64,000 nt of DNA from Streptomyces sindenensis (GTDB lineage Bacteria; Actinomycetota; Actinomycetes; Streptomycetales; Streptomycetaceae): assembly GCF_014649035.1 (NCBI RefSeq), contig NZ_BMSG01000001.1, positions 248,001 to 312,000 on the forward strand, read 5' to 3'. This document shows positions 19,481 to 27,684 of this stretch, piece after piece. The position numbers and the translations under genes were made by a program. How positions within the stretch are numbered: the stretch's first letter is position 1; each line of letters opens with the position of its first letter. The notes under the pieces were generated by a model that did not search any database, was not told the origin of the DNA, and worked only from the letters and a program-made list of their open reading frames with translations.

Positions 19481-20379
19481 CCGGCGGTTTCGCCGGCCCG
19501 GGAGCGGTGACCGGCGGCGGAGCGCGTACGGGACCGGCTTCCGGCGGCGGTGCGGGGCGGCTGGCCGGGCGGGCGGCCCTGATCACCGGCGCGGCGCGCG
19601 GTCTCGGCCGGGCCTGTGCCCTGGCGTTCGCCCGCGAGGGGGCGGACCTGGTGCTGCTGGACGTGGCGGGCGAGCTGCCCGGGGTGCCGTATCCGCTCGG
19701 CTCGGCCTCGCAGCTCGCGCACACCGCGGACCTCTGCCGCGAGGCGGGGGCCGCCGTGCTGAGCCGGCAGGCCGACGTCCGGGACCTGGCAGCGCTTGAG
19801 GAAGCGGCGGAGGCGGCCGAGGAGCGCTTCGGGCGGATCGACGTACTGGTCAACAACGCCGGTATCGCCGCCCCTTCGGGCCGCCCGGCGCACGAGATCA
19901 CCGAGGCCGAATGGCAGTTGATGATCGACGTGGACCTGGGCGGCGCGTGGCGGGCGATCCGTGCGGTGGGGGCCCGGATGGTCGCCCGGGGATCCGGTTC
20001 GATCGTCAACGTGGCCTCGACGGCGGGGCTGGTGGGCTACCGCCACTTCGCCGGGTACGTCGCGGCCAAGCACGGCCTGGTGGGCCTGACGAAAGCGGTG
20101 GCTCTGGACTACGCGCCCCGCAAGGTCCGGGTCAACGCGGTCTGCCCGGGCTCGGTACGGGACGACGCGGCGATGGAGGGCCGGATGCTGGCGGAGATCG
20201 CCCGGTCGCTGGAGGTGCCGGTGGCGGAGCACGAGGAGACCTTCGTCCGGGACCAGCCGATGAACGCCCTGGTGGAGCCGGGGGACGTGGCGGAGGCGGT
20301 GCTCTGGCTGGCCACGGACGCGTCCCGGCAGGTGACCGGCAGCGTGATCACCGTGGACGGGGGCTTCACCGCCCGCTGA
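19477..20379 (+). CDS. SDR family oxidoreductase (mycofactocin-coupled-like)
   Basis: About 300 aa from GTG 19477, which overlaps the thioesterase stop; a later GTG at 19507 is also possible. Rossmann motif 'ALITGAARGLGRACALAFA', 'VLVNNAG', Ser of 'IVNVASTAG', and 'YVAAKHG' (YxxxK) are all present, so it should be an active NAD(P)-dependent dehydrogenase. An insert 'GVPYPLGSASQLAHTADLCR' after the second strand, followed by 'RQADVRDLA', is the feature I associate with SDRs that hold NAD tightly and use mycofactocin (TIGR03971 subfamily); that placement is tentative. Possible role: oxidation or reduction of the hydroxyl introduced by the monooxygenase, or making the starter. Confidence 0.8.
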   Translation: MTGGFAGPGAVTGGGARTGPASGGGAGRLAGRAALITGAARGLGRACALAFAREGADLVLLDVAGELPGVPYPLGSASQLAHTADLCREAGAAVLSRQADVRDLAALEEAAEAAEERFGRIDVLVNNAGIAAPSGRPAHEITEAEWQLMIDVDLGGAWRAIRAVGARMVARGSGSIVNVASTAGLVGYRHFAGYVAAKHGLVGLTKAVALDYAPRKVRVNAVCPGSVRDDAAMEGRMLAEIARSLEVPVAEHEETFVRDQPMNALVEPGDVAEAVLWLATDASRQVTGSVITVDGGFTAR

Positions 20380-20416
20380 CACCCGGTCTCCCCTTCACTC
20401 GCGAGGAGTTGTGCTC

Positions 20417-23011
20417 GTGCCGCCTGCCCATCACAGCCTGACGGTCCGCCTTCCGCCGGCCACCACCGACACCGCGCTCGCCGCCGCCCTCACGGCGGCG
20501 ACCGGGCTCTGGTGGCCCGGTGACCGCAGCCGCCCCCGGCTGTGGACGGAGTCCGTGCCCGCCCCGTCCGCATCCGGCACGGCGGCCGGGCGGCGAGCGG
20601 CCGAGGCGGGCCGCCCGGTCGCGTCCGGCCACCGGTTGCGGGCGGTGCTGCTGCGGTACGCGGACGAGCGGCGGGAAAGGGCCGCCGAGGGCCCCGACCT
20701 CGTCCTGACGGCCGCCGGATCCGCCCTGGACGCGCGGTCGTTGCGGCTCGTCGCACGGGTGCTGCGGGGCGACCTGGCCCCGGGCGCGGTGGCGCCGCTC
20801 GCCGGACCGCTCCCGCTCGACCTGCGCCTCGACGAGGAGACCCGCCGCCTGGCCTCGGCGCTCGCGCTCACCGTCGGGCGGTACGAGGGGGCGGCCACGG
20901 TGCGCGTCGCCGTCCCCGTACCGGCCCGGGACCGGCCGCCGTACGCACTGGGGGCGCTCGACGGGTACGCGGTGTTCCCGGCGGATCTCTCGCCCGGCCG
21001 TACGGTCGCGGACCTGCTGGCCACCGAGCCGGTCGCCCCGGCCGAGGGCGAGGAGCCGCCCGCGGCGGAGTTGGTGGCGAGCGACGGAATCGGGCCCGCC
21101 ACCCTGCCGACCGGGCCGGGATCACTTCCCGTACCGGCGCACCAGGTGGCCCACGTACGACGGCAGTTGCTGACCTCCCCGCCCAACACCCCCCTCTCCC
21201 GGGTGGATCCGCTGAGCGAGGCCGAGTCGGCGGAACAACTGACTCTCGGTGCACGGCCGGAGGACCCGGCCTCCCTCCGCATCGACGACGCCTTCGCCGC
21301 GCAGGTCGCCGCCCGCCCCGACGCCCCCGCGCTCACCGCCGGGTCCACCACGCTGTCGTACGCGGAACTGGACGCCCGGGCCGAGGTGCTGGCCGACGGG
21401 CTGTACGCCCACGGGGTCCGCCCCGGTGACCTCGTCGGGCTCTGCCTGCCGCACTCGACGGACCTGGTGGCGGCGATGCTCGCCGTGCTGAAGGCGGACG
21501 CGGTCCACGTACCGCTGGATCCGGAGCATCCGGCGGACCGGCGGGAGCGCACCGCGCGCGATGCCGGGGTCCGGCTGACGGTCGGGGACCCGGCCGCCCT
21601 CACCGGCCACCCGCCCCGGCCCGCCGCACCCCGGGGGAAGCCGGGCTCGCCCGCGTACGTCATCCACACCTCGGGCTCGACCGGCCGCCCCAAGGGGGTC
21701 CTCGTCCCGCACGCCAACGTGACAGCTCTCGTCGACGCCGTGCGCGAGGACTTCGGCCTCTCCCCCGACGACACCTGGACGTGCTTCCACTCCGCGGCCT
21801 TCGACTTCTCGGTGTGGGAGATCTGGGGCGCGCTGCTGACGGGCGGGCGGCTGGTGGTCGTGGACCACTGGACCACCCGGTCCCCGGAGGAGTTCCACGC
21901 CCTGCTGGTCCGCGAGCGGGTGAGCGTACTGAGCCAGACCCCTTCCGCCTTCACCCAGCTCGCGGCGGCCGACCGGGCCGCGCCCGACCCGGTGGGGGTC
22001 CGGCTGGTGGTGCTGGGCGGCGAACCGCTGGACGCCCGACCGCTGCTGGACTGGTTCGACCGGCACCCGGAGGACCGCTGCCGGCTGGTCAACATGTACG
22101 GGATCACCGAGACCACCGTCCATGTCACGGCGGCCACGGTGACCCGGCGCGACGCGCTCGCCGGTTCCCGGTCCGTGGGGCGGCCGCTGCCCGGCTGGTC
22201 GGTCCGGGTCCTGGACCCGCACGGGCGGCCGGTGCCGGCGGGTGCCCCCGGGGAGATCGTGGTGGGCGGGGCGGGTGTGGCGCTCGGCTATCTGAACGGG
22301 CCCGCCCTGACCGCCGAACGCTTCGTCCCGGACCCCCTGGACCCGGCGGGACGGCGGCTCTACCGCAGCGGGGACCTGGGGCGGCTGCTGCCCGACGGAA
22401 CGCTGGAACACCTGGGCCGGATCGACGACCAGGTGAAGGTGCGGGGCTTCCGCATCGAACCGGGAGAGATCCGGCACGTGCTGCTGGAGGACCCGGTGGT
22501 GTCGGCGGCGGCGGTCACCGTGACGGGCGGCGACGGCAACGACGCGGCGGCGGTGCGGATCGACGCGTACGTGGTCCCGGCCCCGGGGTCGGGCGAGGAT
22601 CCCGGGCCCGTACGGGAGCGGGCGGCCCGGCTGCTGCCGGCGCACATGGTGCCCGCGACGGTGACCGTGCTGTCCGCCCTCCCCCTCACCGCGAACGGCA
22701 AGCTGGACCCGGCCCGGCTGCCCGCGCCCGGGACGCGGCGCAGGCCGGTGGCGGCACCCGCCCCGACCCCCGCCCCGGCGCCCGGCGAGACCTCCCCGGC
22801 CGCCGCCCTCGCCGCCATCTGGTGCGACGTGCTCGGCGTCGAGGCGGTCGGCCCGGACGACGACTTCTGGGACCTCGGCGGCAATTCGCTGTACGCGATC
22901 CGGATCGGCACGCTCGCCCGGGAGCGCGGGCTGCCCGCCGTACCCCTGCGCCAGCTGTATCTGACGCCGACGCTGGGGGCGCTGTGCGAGGCCCTGGCCC
23001 TGAAGGCATGA
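20417..23011 (+). CDS. NRPS protein: degenerate N-terminal C-like region - A (Thr code) - PCP
   Basis: About 864 aa. GTG at 20411 or 20417; the latter is better spaced from GCGAGGAG. Residues ~1-260 have no HHxxxDG and look like a remnant of the C-terminal half of a condensation domain. The A domain (~280-770) has A3 'TSGSTGRPKG', 'FDFSVWE' and 'YGITETTVHV'. Reading the specificity pocket by hand against GrsA gives D-F-W-S-V-G-M-V-H-K, a threonine-type code. PCP at ~795-860 with Ser in 'GGNSLYA'. No TE. It probably loads Thr on its own PCP and possibly the A-less PCP of the preceding megaenzyme in trans. Last gene of the operon, followed by a hairpin. Confidence 0.88.
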   Translation: MPPAHHSLTVRLPPATTDTALAAALTAATGLWWPGDRSRPRLWTESVPAPSASGTAAGRRAAEAGRPVASGHRLRAVLLRYADERRERAAEGPDLVLTAAGSALDARSLRLVARVLRGDLAPGAVAPLAGPLPLDLRLDEETRRLASALALTVGRYEGAATVRVAVPVPARDRPPYALGALDGYAVFPADLSPGRTVADLLATEPVAPAEGEEPPAAELVASDGIGPATLPTGPGSLPVPAHQVAHVRRQLLTSPPNTPLSRVDPLSEAESAEQLTLGARPEDPASLRIDDAFAAQVAARPDAPALTAGSTTLSYAELDARAEVLADGLYAHGVRPGDLVGLCLPHSTDLVAAMLAVLKADAVHVPLDPEHPADRRERTARDAGVRLTVGDPAALTGHPPRPAAPRGKPGSPAYVIHTSGSTGRPKGVLVPHANVTALVDAVREDFGLSPDDTWTCFHSAAFDFSVWEIWGALLTGGRLVVVDHWTTRSPEEFHALLVRERVSVLSQTPSAFTQLAAADRAAPDPVGVRLVVLGGEPLDARPLLDWFDRHPEDRCRLVNMYGITETTVHVTAATVTRRDALAGSRSVGRPLPGWSVRVLDPHGRPVPAGAPGEIVVGGAGVALGYLNGPALTAERFVPDPLDPAGRRLYRSGDLGRLLPDGTLEHLGRIDDQVKVRGFRIEPGEIRHVLLEDPVVSAAAVTVTGGDGNDAAAVRIDAYVVPAPGSGEDPGPVRERAARLLPAHMVPATVTVLSALPLTANGKLDPARLPAPGTRRRPVAAPAPTPAPAPGETSPAAALAAIWCDVLGVEAVGPDDDFWDLGGNSLYAIRIGTLARERGLPAVPLRQLYLTPTLGALCEALALKA

Positions 23012-23013
23012 GA

Positions 23014-23053
23014 AGCGAAGGGGGTGACCGTCCCACCCGGTCACCCCCTCGCT
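23014..23053. terminator. Hairpin terminator at cluster end
   Basis: Stem AGCGA(A)GGGGGTGACCG / CGGTCACCCCCTCGCT (23014-23030 and 23038-23053) with one bulged A, loop about TCCCACC. Bidirectional between the NRPS gene and the convergent hydrolase gene. Confidence 0.85.
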
Positions 23054-23066
23054 CACCGGCCCGTGC

Positions 23067-24620
23067 CTACGCGAAGCGCTGCTTCGCGCTGCCGTCGCAC
23101 GTCTGGAGCTTGAGCGGTTCCTTCGCTCCGGCCAGCGTCAGGCACAGGCCCGTCGCGGCGGCCGGGCGGATGGTGCCCGACTGCCGGACGAACTTCTGGT
23201 TGGCCGCGCCCGCGCAGTTCCACACGATGAGCGTGGCGCCCGGGTTGTACTCGGCGCCGGACACGTCCAGGCACCGGTCGTGGCTGAGCGCGGTGCGCAG
23301 GGTCTGCGTACCGGCGTCGTACCACCAGTTCTGGTTGCGCCCGCCGTGGCAGTCCCAGCCGCCGATGGCCGTGCCGTTGCGGGTGACCGAGCCCGGCACG
23401 TCGACACAGGTGCCGGTGGCCTCGTTCTTCAGCGGGGTGAACAGGTCGTCCCAGGCCTGACCCGTCAGGGCCGGGTTCCCTGTGCTCGCCGGGTCGGCGC
23501 AGCTCGCCTCGCGGAGCCCGGAGTCGTACATCTGGGTCAGGCAGGAGGCGAAGGCGCGGTGGCCGGCCGCGTTGGGGTGGAAGGACTGGCGGACCGAGTT
23601 CTCATCGGGCAGGCCGGGCTTGCTCAGGTCGATGTAGAGGCCGCGCGCCCAGGGGGCCTCGCTGCACACCTCGTGGCCGTGGAAGAGCCGGGAGTTGTCG
23701 AGGTAGGCGGCCCCGGTGTTCGCGGCCGCCCTGCGCATGCCGGCCTGGAAGGCGGGTACGGCGGTGTTGCGGCCCCAGGCGGTGTCGGAGTCGTGGCCGA
23801 GTCCGCCGCAGATCAGCTTGCCGGGGAAGTTCGGGTTGTCGCGGAAGTCCGGGCCGATCGGGCTCGGGTAGCCCATGAGGACGAGCTTGTAGTCGGTGTT
23901 CGCGTAGCCGGCGTCGGTCATCACCGTCCGCAGATCGCGGACCGTCGCCTCGACCTTGGGGACCAGCGCGTCGACGCGGGCCTGCCAGCCGCCCGCGTAC
24001 TTCGGCTCGCAGGGGCCCTGGAGGGTGAGGTAGCGGACCACGCAGTCGGTCATGACGGGGCCGAACTGGAGGTCGTCGTTGGCCCCGGCGACCAGGACGA
24101 TCATCTTGATCCGGGTGTTGCGGGCCTTGATCGCGAGGCTGTCGCTCTGCACGAGCTCGTCGGCGTACTGCTTGTTTCCGCCGATCTTGATGTTCCCGGT
24201 AGAGGCGCCGGAGCAGGAGACGTTGTACGTGACGTCCGCCGCGATGCCCGTGCGGTGGATGGCGGCCTCCGGGGAGCGGTGGCACCAGTTGTCCGGCCCG
24301 TTCGTTCCGGGGTCGTAGGTGCCGACGCCCTCGCCGGAGATCTCGCTGTCGCCGAGCGAGATCAGCCCGGTCTTCCGTTCGGCGAGCGGCCGCTCGGCGG
24401 GGCTGCCGTACAGCTGGGTGGCTTCGGCGGCCCGGACGGCTTCCAGCGCGGGCGGAAGGGGGGTGGATGCGATAGAGCTGGTAGCCGACTCCGTCGCGCC
24501 CGCGGGTCCGGCGGCGGCCATACCGCCGACGGCAGCCGCGAGAGCGACGGTGGCGGCGACGGTACAGCGGAGCCGGCGAAGGCTTCGGAGCCCTCGAAAT
24601 CTGGTGCTGGTGCGCCTCAT
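23067..24620 (-). CDS. Secreted SGNH/GDSL hydrolase with C-terminal ricin-type lectin domain
   Basis: 517 aa from the ATG preceded by GGGAGGCGCA; the frame is open further upstream but without homology. Signal peptide: basic run RGLRSLRRLR, hydrophobic AATVALAAAVGGMAAA, cleavage near 'AGA-TES'. SGNH hydrolase domain ~60-380: block I 'SLGDSEISGEG' with the nucleophile Ser, 'VAGANDD' (Asn block), and 'SFHPNAAGHRAFA' with catalytic His. Ricin B-type carbohydrate-binding domain ~395-517 with repeated QxW-like units 'NQNWWYD', 'NQKFVRQ', 'KQRFA'. Likely an extracellular esterase/lipase acting on polysaccharide-linked or lipid esters. Divergent from fumC. Confidence 0.88.
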   Translation of the reverse strand: MRRTSTRFRGLRSLRRLRCTVAATVALAAAVGGMAAAGPAGATESATSSIASTPLPPALEAVRAAEATQLYGSPAERPLAERKTGLISLGDSEISGEGVGTYDPGTNGPDNWCHRSPEAAIHRTGIAADVTYNVSCSGASTGNIKIGGNKQYADELVQSDSLAIKARNTRIKMIVLVAGANDDLQFGPVMTDCVVRYLTLQGPCEPKYAGGWQARVDALVPKVEATVRDLRTVMTDAGYANTDYKLVLMGYPSPIGPDFRDNPNFPGKLICGGLGHDSDTAWGRNTAVPAFQAGMRRAAANTGAAYLDNSRLFHGHEVCSEAPWARGLYIDLSKPGLPDENSVRQSFHPNAAGHRAFASCLTQMYDSGLREASCADPASTGNPALTGQAWDDLFTPLKNEATGTCVDVPGSVTRNGTAIGGWDCHGGRNQNWWYDAGTQTLRTALSHDRCLDVSGAEYNPGATLIVWNCAGAANQKFVRQSGTIRPAAATGLCLTLAGAKEPLKLQTCDGSAKQRFA

Positions 24621-24725
24621 TGCGCCTCCCGGTAAGTGGTTACCCCCGGTATTTACTGGCCGGTAGGCGACTTGGGAATACATAGAACAAGACAAGTGCT
24701 CATCTTTTTCAGGAGGTTTGAACAC
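24621..24725. promoter_or_regulatory. Divergent promoter region, hydrolase and fumC
   Basis: 105-nt AT-richer intergenic region. On the + strand it ends with a strong AGGAGG ribosome site at 24711-24716, 9 nt before the fumC ATG at 24726. This site decides the fumC start over upstream in-frame codons. No clear operator is seen. Confidence 0.5.
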
Positions 24726-26141
24726 ATGACTGACGCATCAGGTGGCACGTCGGGCGATACCGGGTACCGGATCGAGCACGACTCGATGGGCGAGGTGCGG
24801 GTCCCCGCGCACGCCAAGTGGCGTGCGCAGACCCAGCGGGCGGTGGAGAACTTTCCCGTCTCCGGGCAGCGCCTGGAGCGGGCCCACATCGAGGCGCTGG
24901 CCCGGATCAAGGGTGCGGCAGCCAAGGTCAACGCCGAGCTGAAGGTGGTGGATCCGGACATCGCCGCCGCGATCCAGGAGGCCGCCGCCGAGGTCGCCTC
25001 GGGCCGCTGGGACGAGCACTTCCCGGTCGACGTGTTCCAGACGGGGTCGGGCACCTCGTCGAACATGAACACCAACGAGGTGATCGCCACCCTGGCCACC
25101 GAGCGCCTCGGCCGCGAGGTCCACCCCAACGACCACGTGAACGCCTCGCAGTCGTCCAACGACGTCTTCCCGTCCTCCATCCACATCGCGGCCACCGCCG
25201 CCGTGACGGCCGATCTGATCCCCGCGCTCGATCACCTGGCCGATTCCCTGGGGCGGAAATCAGCCGAATTCGCGGACGTCGTGAAGTCCGGCCGTACGCA
25301 TCTGATGGACGCCACCCCGGTCACCCTCGGCCAGGAGTTCGGCGGCTACGCGGCGCAGATCCGCTACGGCGTGGAGCGGCTGCGCGCCTCCCTGCCCCGG
25401 CTCGCCGAACTGCCGCTGGGCGGTACGGCGGTGGGCACCGGCATCAACACTCCGGCCGGCTTCTCCGCCGCCGTGATCACGGAGGTCGCCGAGGCCACGG
25501 GGCTGCCGCTGACCGAGGCCCGCGACCACTTCGAGGCGCAGGGCGCGCGGGACGGGCTGGTGGAGACGTCGGGCCAGCTGCGGACCATCGCCGTGTCGCT
25601 GACGAAGATCTCCAACGATCTGCGGTGGATGGCGTCGGGTCCGCGCACGGGCCTCGCGGAGATCGCGCTGCCCGACCTCCAGCCGGGCTCGTCGATCATG
25701 CCGGGCAAGGTCAACCCGGTGATCCCGGAGGCGGTCCTGATGGTCGCCGCCCAGGTCACCGGCAACGACGCGACGGTCGCCACGGCGGGCGCGGCGGGCA
25801 ACTTCGAGCTGAACGTGATGCTCCCGGTCATCGCGAAGAACCTCCTGGAGTCGGTGCGGCTGCTGGCCAACGCGTCCCGGCTGCTCGCGGACCGCACGGT
25901 CGACGGCATCACCGCCGACGTCGAGCGGGCCCGCGCCTACGCCGAGTCGTCCCCCTCGGTGGTGACCCCGCTGAACAAGTACATCGGCTACGAGGAGGCG
26001 GCGAAGGTCGCCAAGAAGTCCCTGAAGGACGGGACGACGATCCGCGAGACGGTCCTGGCCTCGGGCTATGTGGACCGCGGCGACCTGACGCTGGAACAGC
26101 TCGACGAGGCGCTGGACGTCCTGCGGATGACCCGTCCGTGA
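24726..26141 (+). CDS. fumC: Fumarate hydratase, class II
   Basis: 471-aa homotetrameric, iron-independent fumarase of the TCA cycle. Visible motifs: '[12 protein letters not shown]', '[19 protein letters not shown]', '[16 protein letters not shown]', and the fumarase/aspartase signature '[11 protein letters not shown]' with the mobile loop Ser. Length and motifs are normal. The genome region thus has both fumarase types; in S. coelicolor (from memory) they are near neighbours, whereas here the biosynthetic cluster and the SGNH hydrolase gene lie between them. Confidence 0.96.
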   Translation: MTDASGGTSGDTGYRIEHDSMGEVRVPAHAKWRAQTQRAVENFPVSGQRLERAHIEALARIKGAAAKVNAELKVVDPDIAAAIQEAAAEVASGRWDEHFPVDVFQTGSGTSSNMNTNEVIATLATERLGREVHPNDHVNASQSSNDVFPSSIHIAATAAVTADLIPALDHLADSLGRKSAEFADVVKSGRTHLMDATPVTLGQEFGGYAAQIRYGVERLRASLPRLAELPLGGTAVGTGINTPAGFSAAVITEVAEATGLPLTEARDHFEAQGARDGLVETSGQLRTIAVSLTKISNDLRWMASGPRTGLAEIALPDLQPGSSIMPGKVNPVIPEAVLMVAAQVTGNDATVATAGAAGNFELNVMLPVIAKNLLESVRLLANASRLLADRTVDGITADVERARAYAESSPSVVTPLNKYIGYEEAAKVAKKSLKDGTTIRETVLASGYVDRGDLTLEQLDEALDVLRMTRP

Positions 26142-26199
26142 CCCCCGGGTGAGCTGAGTCGCGGCGGGCCGGGGACAGCGCGCCCGCGCGGCGCTCTCC

Positions 26200-26520
26200 G
26201 TAGGATCCCTCCTTGACATCCTCCCCCTCCCGGCTGGAGGGGGAGTCCTGCGGCTCGCGCCGTGGGGTTTTCCGCTTCGTCGCCGACCGCCCGCCCGGAG
26301 TGCTCCGTCGAGGTCTTGCACCGGCTCCACGGACTGTCACCGAGACCCCCTCGGCCAGCACACTCTTCGCGGCGTTCACGTCACGGTCGTGAGTGGCACC
26401 GCACGCGCATCGGTCGGACGGAAGCGGTATGCGAACGCCCGCTTCACCTGATGCACGGTCACGCTCACAAACCAGCGACGCGACTTAAGATCAAACCCGC
26501 GGGTCGCGGCACGACCTCGC
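26200..26520 (-). pseudogene. Decayed IS200/IS605 TnpB (OrfB) remnant with right-end hairpin
   Basis: On the minus strand the pieces of a TnpB protein can be read. 'CACGATHDRDVNAAKSVLAEG' (zinc finger plus RuvC-III aspartate region, two frames) leads into the typical tail 'GARPRRSTPGGRSATK...PRREPQ'. Just 5' of it lies an N-terminal-type piece 'HQVKRAFAYRFRPTD' and a mid-protein piece 'SRRWFVSVTV'. The pieces are out of natural order and most of the gene is missing. The hairpin CTCCCCCTCCCGGCTGGAGGGGGAG at about 26221-26245, preceded by TTGACATC, is the usual right end of these elements, where an omega-RNA scaffold would lie. Not functional. Confidence 0.75.
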
Positions 26521-26613
26521 ACCCAGCGGGCGGACCTCGCCCGCTGCCCTGCTCCGCAGGAGCTGTGGTTCCTCCCCGAGCCGAGGCACGAGGTATCCAC
26601 ACAGGAGGAAGAG

Positions 26614-27300
26614 ATGACAGGTACGGGAGAGTGCGCACGCTGGGCGCCGGGGGACCAGATCCTCTGGCGCTACCGCGACAACGGCCGGGCCCACCGGACG
26701 ACCGGTGCCGCGCCCGTGCACATCTGCCGGCCGGTGACCGTCGTGCAGGACACCGACGAGCTGCTCGCCGTCTGGATGGCGCCGGGCACCGAGTGCGTGC
26801 GGCCGGTGCTGGCGGACGGCACCCAGGTGCACGCGGAGCCGCTCGCCACCCGCTACACCGCGCCGCGCACCACGGCCCGCTCGACGTGGTTCGGCTCCGG
26901 GGTGCTGAAGCTGGCCCGGCCCGGGGACCCGTGGTCGGTGTGGCTGTTCTGGGACCGCGGCTGGATGTTCCGCAACTGGTACGTGAACCTGGAGGAGCCA
27001 CGCACCCGGTGGTCCGGAGGGGTGGATTCCGAGGATCACTTTCTCGACATCTCCGTGAACCCCGACCGGAGCTGGAAATGGCTCGACGAGGACGAGTTCG
27101 CCCAGGCCCAGCAGGTCGGCCTGATGGACCCGGCGACGGCCCGGCGGGTCCGCGAGGCGGGCCTGGCGGCGGTCGAGGTGATCACCGGCTGGGGGTCGCC
27201 GTTCCGGGACGGCTGGGAGCACTGGCGGCCCGATCCGGGATGGCAGGTTCCGCCGTTGCCGGATGACTGGGACCGCACCCCTGCCCGTATGCCGTCGTGA
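26614..27300 (+). CDS. DUF402 domain-containing protein
   Basis: 228 aa, AGGAGG six nt before ATG. The DUF402 core (~115-200) is recognised by the aromatic-rich 'WSVWLFWDRGWMFRNWYVNLE', 'DHFLDISVNPDRSWKWLDEDEF' and 'PATARRVREAG' segments. The family includes nucleoside di/triphosphate phosphatases (FomD, TF0453-like) and is often of unknown role in actinobacteria. Conserved Asp/Glu residues that could bind metal are present. No operon partner; the phosphatase gene lies 384 nt downstream. Confidence 0.82.
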   Translation: MTGTGECARWAPGDQILWRYRDNGRAHRTTGAAPVHICRPVTVVQDTDELLAVWMAPGTECVRPVLADGTQVHAEPLATRYTAPRTTARSTWFGSGVLKLARPGDPWSVWLFWDRGWMFRNWYVNLEEPRTRWSGGVDSEDHFLDISVNPDRSWKWLDEDEFAQAQQVGLMDPATARRVREAGLAAVEVITGWGSPFRDGWEHWRPDPGWQVPPLPDDWDRTPARMPS

Positions 27301-27684
27301 GACCCTGGAGCAACCCTTCGGGCGGCCTGGTCGGCAGGTCCGGTCGTACGGAGGGCCGATCGCCGCAACCAGCGGGCACCACACCGGAACTGACCACAAG
27401 TCACCACACCGGTCGTGCGGAGCGACGGGCCACGGACCCGGACGTTCCGCGCGGTCGCGGGAGCCACTACGAGGGGGTGGAGACATGCACGCCGTCCGCT
27501 GCCCGCTCGCCGCGTCCGCTGCCGGAGGGGTCGTCCGTCGGCCATCTCCGCGGCGCTCGGTTTCGGCCCCTTCATCGGGGGCATCCGGTGACAGCCGTTG
27601 TTCTTCCCGCGCTTGCCGGGGCACAGTGACGCCCCACGAGGTGACTGCCTCATACAACCGGCCCGGACGGACGGAATCCCACGC
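27301..27684. other. Intergenic region without recognised gene (384 bp)
   Basis: Open frames run through it on both strands but none resembles a known protein or has a good start. It probably holds the promoter of the SpoIIE-type phosphatase gene. No strong hairpin or repeat seen. Confidence 0.5.

Noticed and set aside
27297-27629. Possible 110-aa gene before the phosphatase
   Set aside because: No ribosome site, no recognisable fold or family, low-complexity composition.
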